Origin: Siderastrea radians
Taxonomy: Eukaryota > Cnidaria > Anthozoa > Scleractinia > Rhizangiidae
Direction: 5' to 3'
DNA length: 64,000 nt
Assembly (NCBI GenBank): GCA_964017195.1
Contig: OZ024894.1
Span: 35,209,114-35,273,113, forward strand
This document shows, one piece after another, positions 12,501-21,084 of this stretch. The number at the start of each line of letters is the position of its first letter. The first letter of the stretch is position 1. Under the pieces are notes generated by a model, which saw nothing but the letters and a program-made list of their open reading frames with translations, was not told the origin of the DNA and made no database searches. A program made the translations under genes and the position numbers.

Positions 12501-15500
12501 AAAAGTTGACACCTGTTCTGGCCACTCTCTGCTTCACAATGTATTAATAAATTGTTAATCTAGGATTAAAAGAGAAATGACTGAACACCACTTCACCTTT
12601 GTCCAGCTGAGGAAACACATAACTCAGTGGGTTGACAAACAAGAATGTAAACATGAAGGCAAACAAAGCCACTCGAGTGCGGTCCATCATTCCACAGCTG
12701 CTGACAGGAAGAGCTTCCAGCTTGATGTGTGTTTTGTCCTTCATCAAGGGATCTGGTGTTGGTGGAGTCAATGGGTTTGGTATTATGCTATTTGACTTGT
12801 GGATTTCTTCAACCTCGTCAGTGTCTTCATTAAGCACAGCTGGCAGTTCAGTGATATCGCTGTCCTCTATTACTTCCTTCTTTATCTGATGCTCCTTCTG
12901 CTTTCTAACAAGCTCAGAAATGGTTTCTGGTGAAGAGGAATTTTCAATCAAGATATTTTTAAAAGATTACTCAATGACTTTTCTTTCTAAGAGAATTTAA
13001 CATTCTTGTGCTGTCACGAACACCTGGGCTGAAAATAATGCCCCAGATTCAAGATTGGAATCCTCCACTTTTTATCTACTTTAGCTAACTTTGTTGGTTA
13101 TGGTGTCAGTCATTTTAATAACCAGCAAAGGCATCTGTTGATCCACACAGCACGCCTTAAGAGTTACTTAGATTTTACTGAATTGGGGGTTTCTTTAAGG
13201 ATGGGGTACAGTACAGGACTGGCACGAGCTTCTGATTGGTTTAAAAACTCGGGGGGTGGGCTCTTTCGATACAATGAGGCCATATCGACCCCCCTTACTA
13301 CTACAATTGAATCCCAGTACCACTGATCAAGCTCCTGTCTACAACAGAACGGTTGTTACCATCCCTGATGACCTTCCTCTTACCGACGCTGAATCCTCGG
13401 TGCTCAGCAAGGGGCTTACCTTTGTTCCTGTGAACAATAAGCCAGATGAGTACGAAGTCAAAGCCGACTGTGAGCGACATTTCATTCACAGCACATTTTC
13501 ATGACCGGGAGGATGCCAACCAGGAGATTGACGATAACGATCTATTCATCAAGTTCAATAAGAAAACGTCAACGTGGAACCCCTTGAGTGGCAAACTTTC
13601 CCGCCCTTGATCACTACATAGATTGCTGTCGCCGCATCGTAGCTTCTCACAACTACAGGAGGCGCACTACCATCACAAATCTGTCTCAAGATGAACAGCA
13701 AGCTCTTCGTGAGTTAAGACGACGCAGAGACATAGAGTGAAACCTGCTGATAAAGGTGGTGCAGTGGTTGTCTGGTCACGTGACCTATACAATCAGGAAG
13801 CCAATCGCCAACTGTCCGACAACCGTTTTTATCAACGTCTCAACAGGGATCCTTCACAAGATTATCAAAAAATCGTCAAGGACACCGTTAATGACATGAT
13901 CGCTATATGTGCGTTACCGCCTACAGCGCAACATCTTGTGGTCACAACCCCGCGTACTTCGCAATTCTACATGTTACCCACAATACACAAACCGGACAAC
14001 CCGGGGCATCCAATTGTCTCCGCTTGCAGTTGCCCTACAGAGAACATCTCAGCTTATCTCGACGAGGTAATGGCTCCTTTTGTTAAAAACCTCCCCACTT
14101 ACGTCATACCAACCACGCTCTTCAGATTTTTGATTCGTTCAATTTTGATGAATCCGATGCTCGTCCTCATTTCCTGTTTACCATGGACATTAAGTCTTTG
14201 TACACAGTCATCCCTAACAATGGTGGACTAGAAGCTCTTACATATTACCTAGACCAACGGACGATCAAGGAACCACCTACCCACACACTGACCCGCTTGG
14301 CTGAACTTGTGCTGACACTTAGCACCTTTTCTTTAAATGACCAGCACTATTGCCAGATTGGCGGTGTCGCCGTGGGCACAAAGATGGGCCCTAATTATGC
14401 GTGCTTGTTCGTCGGGTTCATCGAAGAACGAATCCGTGCCCAATACACTGGCTTCGTCGCACAGTTAAACAAGCGCTACATCGATGACATAGTTGGAGCT
14501 GCACAGTGCACTTGCCCCGAGTTGGAGCAGTTCATTGATTACGTCTGCAATTTCCATCCAGCTCTCCAGTTCACTTTTGCCATCAGTGAACTTGAACTGC
14601 CTTTCCTCGACATTAAGCTGGCAACCACCAACAACAGAATACAGACGTCCATACACTACAACGAGACTGACACACACAACTATCTGCACTACACTTCGTT
14701 CCACCCACGTCATTGCAAACAAGCAATACCATACAGCCAGTTTCTGCGTCTCCGACGGATATGTTCTAATGATGTCTACTTTTCTGAAAAAGCCGAGGAG
14801 ATGTTGACCTTTTTCAAACAACGGGGCTATCCTGAACCGCAACTGCATAATGATCTTCAGAGGGTCACAACCATCTCACGTGACGAGGCATTGTCCCCAA
14901 CGCGTCTCAATGTTACCAATGTTGACAGAGTACCTCTAGTACTTACTTAACATCCTTTCAACACTGTAACGAGGAAGATCCTTTTAGAGAATTTCAACAT
15001 CTTATCAACTGATCCTGAGAAACGTGGGATATTCCCTGAGCCGCCCTCGTCTCATATCGACGCGACAAGAATCTCCGGGATTTCCTAGTACACTCCACTA
15101 GCGGCTCTCAGAGGCCCCTTGATGCTGGCTCTTTTCTCTGCCGTCGTCCCCGCTGTCAGACATGCCAGTACATTACTTCTCAGACTGTTCTACATGGGCC
15201 CAAGAGCTCACATACCATCCAAAATCGCTTCACCTGTCAGTCTGAGAATGTGGTGTACTGCATCACTTGCCGCCGTTGCACTAGCATGTACATCGGTGAG
15301 ACCGGAAGGCGCCTACGGGAACGCTTCGGTGAACACCTGCGTAGCATCCGCAACCGGTCTCTTTGGCTTCCTGTAGCTGAGCACTTCAACTCTGCCAACC
15401 ACACTATAGATGACATCAGGGTCTGCGGAGTCAAGCAATGCCGTGGCAGCAACACCAGTCGAAAGCGGCGGGAGATACAATTAATCTTTGAGCTCGGCAC

Positions 15501-16168
15501 GCTCAAGCCGGGCGGACTCAATATTAATTTCAGTTTTATTTAAGTACTTTCATTTCACGTGCACGCGCTTTGGTTGTTCGTTTATTGTGCGCGCGCTTTA
15601 CGTGCACATTTTTCAGTCAGGCTTTTGTATGGCGCAACGCGCATATTCCTGCACACTGAAGAAGGGCTATGCCCGAAACGTTTGTGCCTTTACAAACTAT
15701 GACACCATAACATGTTTAACTTGCGTATTAACTTTTTCTTATTATCACTGGTGTCACGCATCAACTGAGCTTTGTCTCTTCTTTTGTTACAGTACAATCA
15801 GTCTGGCTGCTTTGAGCATCTCAACCAAGCTTTTTCTCAAAAAAAATAAATTAAACAATTAAATAATTTTCTTGCTGCCGTGAAAACCAATTGCCTGCCT
15901 GCTGAGACCCCTAACATGGAGGGGACAGGGGGGTGGGAGACCAGAAGAAAAGGGAGCAAGAGGTATGCAGGAGGGGGGAAGCAGGATTCCCACGGCGACA
16001 GGAAGCAGGAAAAACAGGGAAAAGTTATGCAACATTGCACAATATTTTGCAATTAAAAAGGCGCAAAGAGGCGGGAACTAACAAAAATAGAGCAGGAACA
16101 GGAATTAAAAGGGTACAGGAGGGGGAAGTTAAACACCCCCCATTCCCCCCCCATTCCACCCTCCCACA

Positions 16169-16203
<35 letters not shown>

Positions 16204-19200
16204 ACTAAGCCTGTACCTCTCTTTTGCTGTTGCATTTTCAATGCTATGTTTTCCTGCTTGAGCCGTGCATTTTCATTCTGAAGCTTATGTATAACTTCTA
16301 TTGCTTTTCTAAGAACACCAGCTTTATTCATCTGAAACAATAATAAATACAGTGTATAAATTTCCTGGAATGGTCTTGAAAGGACTTTACTAGCAGATAA
16401 GCATGGGTTGGAAATGAGCAACCTGTGAGAGCATTCATCATCTAGAAGAGAGACTACCCAGAACTTATATCTGAGTAATTCATATGCTTATGATGCAAGC
16501 AGGGCTGATATCACACTTGGAAGAAACAGGCAAGATGTTGTAACTTTTAACTAAAGGATATCATTGTCACTAGTTTCATGTATATCTGCCTACATGCACA
16601 GTTTACATTCAGTGACAGTGCAACCCTGATGCATCAAACCCAATATAACAAAGTCCCCACTATAAGGAATGGTATTCCTCAGCCCAAATACATAAAGTAA
16701 CAGTAAAATGCATGGAACAGGACCCAGATATGAACCCCATCATACTGAAATTCCTGATATAATGAACGCAACTTCCAGAAGCCTGAACTTAAAGTTTAGC
16801 CATTTAGTATAACAAATAAATTCAAACGACTTACTTGAAGTGCCATACACATCAACAGAGATGCATGCACCCCCTAAATCATTAACTTTAATAAATTATT
16901 TAAATCTGTGTAGTAACCGCACAATCCAACCGAATGCTGGGAGTTGCAATATAGTACCGTTTACTTTTAATTTTGTTTTTTTTCCCACAATTTCGTTATA
17001 ACAGGGTTTTTGTTTATAACTAACCCCTGTTATAGGGAACACATTTTTCAAGTCCCTTGGCATTTACAGCTGCAACTGTTATATTGGGATTCCACTGTGG
17101 CTACACTTAACTGTACACAGGCTAAAAGAAGATTGAAATTAGTAATCATACCTTGGTATCTTGCCCACAAACAAGGTCCTTCAACTCCACGATTTTGTCA
17201 TTAATGCTGGTGCGGTAACGCTTCTCAATCAAATTATGAGCTGAACGCTTTTCTGTTTTGACGCCAACCTGTCCTTTAGAATTTGCCAGCCGACTTATTG
17301 GAATCTTGTTAGGATCCAAAACAATGGGGATCGTAGCTGTAAGAACACCATTGGGTCCCTGAGAGAGTGTGGGTTGTAAAGTTGATTGGCTCAGTTCTAA
17401 TGTCCCAAGAACAGTAGCAGTAGCGCTTGCATCTGACTTGACAACTTGAGCCTGGAGATGAGGCTAGAGCAAATAATGAAATGTTACATTTATTACATAT
17501 TCAGACTGGAAAATATTTGGCTTAAGGTCAGCCTTGCCCGGGGGGGGGGGGGGGAGGTAATACTCCAGACAGTAGGCTATACAGGGAGGCTCCACCCAAA
17601 AGAGGTACCTTTTCTACACTTGCAGTAAGCAGAAGGGTAAGGAAATTTGCTCCTTTAATATGTTAAAGGCATGCTGAAACACACCATAAACTGAAAGAGA
17701 AAGTACCTGAGTCTACAGTACCGCTCAAAGGAAAGTTACCACCCTCTCCGCGCTACGCGATTCTCGTAGCGCGCGACGCGACTTTTGTCGCGCGCGAAGC
17801 CCTAAAAACTGTAAGTTTTGTAGCTTAAAATTCTCTCGTAACTTTGATTGCCTATTGTAAAGCGAACGCCGATTGATAACGATCATTGAACGATCGGAGA
17901 ACCCGGCGCCATTCGCGTCGTTTTGAGCAAAAACTAAGAACTACTTTGGAATTCCAAGTGCGTGAATTTCACATGTACAAGCAACTTTACATCAGATTAT
18001 TGCCAACAGCAATTCTAAACGACAATTCTTTATATGCCTTAACATTAAAAAGCCACATCCATGGTTACATTAAACGAATGGAAAGCAAATCTATAAATTT
18101 ACCGAATGATCGATCGCACCACATTCTTCATCGAACAAATTTAACCGCTGCACATGCAAGGCTTCTAATTTCACTTCGACAGGTTATTCCACAAACGTAT
18201 TTTGTCACCGAAATCTGCTGGATTAGTTAACTGCTAATATTTCGTGGCTCTCGTGTTTTTAAATTCGTTAGTGGTCTGTCGAAATTGAGACAAAAACTTG
18301 CCGATCGTTCGATCCGAAGCGCACACTTCGTGCTTTGTCAACAGGGTGTCTCGAAAACAAAGACCTATAAAACGAAGACCCTAAGACCCTAAGACCCCAA
18401 AAACTCGAAAACGAAGACCCCCAAAATTTTCAGTGTATTTTTACCTTCAGTGAATGTTTGCGCCTTCTTTATCCCAGTCAAATTTCTTTTTTCGTTGAGT
18501 GCTGCAACAAGTTTATCCGCCATCTTGAACTGAGTAACCGCGCTACCACACTTGACCGGAAGTAACGCGCTCTCTTATTTCACGGACAAATTAAGTTTTT
18601 TTGCTTAAACACCCTTGCTTTCTATGCGAAAACAAGAGAAAAACCTTAAGGAGTGTTCTTCTTTGGAGCATCTGTGAATTGATAGGCAGCGCAATACAAG
18701 TGAAATGCCGACAAACCATTATTTATATGAAGCTTTTGCCCCAGAACGGTAATAACGCAATTGACATGATCGCCACCGTAAACATAGCAAACAAAACAAG
18801 CAAAATAAAACAAAGCATAAGGTATTCCACAGTCAAAACAGAACTTAGCGGCAGAGGACAGTTTGAAGAGCGAGCGTGTTGCAGTGGATAACTGATGGAC
18901 AAAATCAAAACATGAAGCTAAGATCTAAAACAGAAATAAAACAACAGCTTGAATTTCATTATTTTATTGATATTTTACAGTATTAAATTTCGCGATTTAA
19001 GTTTTCGCGTGTCCTATATTTCGCGATTTTGAACGACAAACCAAATGAACATGATGAATCGCGGTTAGTGACAAGAAGACGGCCTTTGCGTGACTTCCGG
19101 TCAAGTGTGGTAGCGCGGTTACTCAGTTCAAGATGGCGGATAAACTTGTTGCAGCACTCAACGAAAAAAGAAATTTGACGGAGATAAAGAAGGCGCAAAC

Positions 19201-21053
19201 ATTCACTGAAGGTAAAAATACACTGAAAAATTTGGGGGTCTTCGTTTTCGAGTTTTTGGGGTCTTAGGGACTTAGGGTCTTAGGGTCTTAGGGTCTTCGT
19301 TTTATAGGTCTTTGTTTTCGAGACACCCTTGTCAACAAAGGCCACAAAGCGCTTGTCAACTTTCTTCGGCATTTATATTTTAAATCGGTAGAATCAAGTT
19401 TTATAGTGAATGAAATTTTGAAAGCGATGCGTGAATAGGCTGTGAGTTAACAAATTTGCCTCGAAAATCCTTGATTTTGGATGGCATCATGCGTTAGTAG
19501 CAGATGTGACAGGTTTCAAATTACACATGCACGTTGTTTTGAAGTTATGCAAATTTGTGAAGTTATGTCAATTATTTTTGTCCATGTGTTTCAGCGAATT
19601 GAAGGTAAATTATACCGCTTGCTTGATAAAAAAAACTAAATCGTTTTACTTTATTGAAGCGAATTTACTATGTCGCTTGCTAAAAGAAACTTCAAACACG
19701 TTCTCTGTTTTCAGTTTTTACCGAAAGCGATGTGTCGATCGCTGATGTCGCGAGCTCGAGCGTAACGAAAACTTCAAACACAATCTTATTTCAATCAACT
19801 TGTTTATGGCGAACTAACAGGTATATGTGTTGGATATGAATTTTAAAACTCGCCAATCAATTTTTATGTTCTACTGATGACAAAGCCAAAGAAATTTGGC
19901 CAAACATGTCGCAAGTGGAAACGAAAACTACAGACATAGTCAGTCGATTGCGATGTATTACGTTGCCAGCTATGAAAAATAAACTCAAACTCATACGCTT
20001 AAAGTTAGTTCTAATATTTGCGTAAAGGAAAACCAGAAACACATCAAATCCTTCTTTCTTGGTGTCGCACCGAAGTGTCCGAAGTGTAGTTGCTCACCCG
20101 TGAAAATCGCTTTGCGAATTTCATAGGTAAATCGTTCCTAATTTATGCCAAAATTACCGCTTCAGTGACTCTCGCGCTACGCGATTCGCGTAGCGCGCGA
20201 CGCGATTCTCGTAGCGCGAGACACGATTCGCGTAGTGCGCGAAACGAGACGCGACTGGTAACTTTCCTTTGGGCGGTACTGTAAGTACTGAACATGTTTG
20301 CAAAATTTGGTCAGAAATTATGATGCAAAGATACACAAAAGCTTTGAGCCTTCAAATGGTCACAAACCCTGTGATGACTTACTGTTTCAGCTGACTTTTA
20401 GATTAAAAAAGTGCAATTTTGGTTCTAGGTATATAAAGGGGTACCACATCGATAAAGCATAGTGTATTTAAGGGCAAGGGTCTGACCCTCAGGGTAGAGC
20501 CTACCCATACAAAACACCCACACTCAGGAAGGTGATGGAGTATGGACGAAGTATAACAAGGACTGTCAAGGCTTGTTGCCTTTGGAAGAAAACTTCTGAT
20601 GACCCCAAAGCTCAGATGTTACAGTCTCCGACTGTGAAATCTTAAATGCCTAGGAAGCAGATAACCATGTATTACACAAGGCAAACTAGAGCCACTGTTT
20701 ACCTGTTGCATCTGTGGACTAACAGCCTGTGAATTCAACTGAACAGGAGATACAGGAGAACTTGGCTGGTGCGGAGACCCAGGATTTGATGCCAGTGATG
20801 ACACAGATGCCGGGGATGGGACCTGTTGTTGTGGAGACAGCTGATCTTCTGAAATAACCACTTGTTGTGGTGGTGCTGTGTTGGTCTGCTGTGTTGGCCA
20901 CACACCAAGGTGCTGCAACAACTGCTGAAGTATAGCGTTCTGATTTGACGAAGGCTGAGTAGCAGGCGAGTACTGCTGCTGTCGTGGAGTTGACGGCTGG
21001 GGCTTGGGTTGTAATTGTCGCTGCGCCTGCTTCTGTGTTTGCTGCTGTTGCTG

Positions 21054-21084
<31 letters not shown>

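Larger units (their letters stand above)
13140..15850 (+). mobile_element. Penelope-like retroelement (EN+), degraded, antisense in SREBP intron 5
   Basis: A plus-strand element within the SREBP intron between the zipper exon and the first membrane exon. It contains the usual Penelope order: N-terminal segment, reverse transcriptase, then a C-terminal GIY-YIG endonuclease, followed by a 3' tail with a hammerhead-like motif (15651-15687). Both boundaries are approximate because no target duplication was found. The AT-rich end near 15837-15860 probably marks the 3' limit. Confidence 0.85.
17716..20281. mobile_element. 2.6-kb TA-flanked inverted-repeat element (Tc1/mariner-like ends) in SREBP intron 3
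   Basis: Ends CAGTACCGCTCAAAGG and its complement in GGGCGGTACTG are bounded by TA (17714-17715, 20282-20283). Subterminal CG-rich palindromic repeats (CGCGCTACGCG, CGTAGCGCG) lie at 17750-17800 and 20165-20250. An inner inverted pair at about 18340-18570 and 19085-19330 resembles a gene 5' end. No transposase frame seen. The Tc1/mariner label rests on the CAGT ends and the TA. Confidence 0.65.

Noticed and set aside
14465..14848. Minus-strand frame of 127 codons in the Penelope RT
   Set aside because: Antisense shadow of the RT palm region.
16170..16200. CRISPR-like regular repeats
   Set aside because: All short tandem repeats here are microsatellites without spacers, and the genome is eukaryotic.
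19250..19320. Internal telomere
   Set aside because: The repeat is TTAGGGTC with an 8-bp period, short and inside a transposon; not a TTAGGG array.
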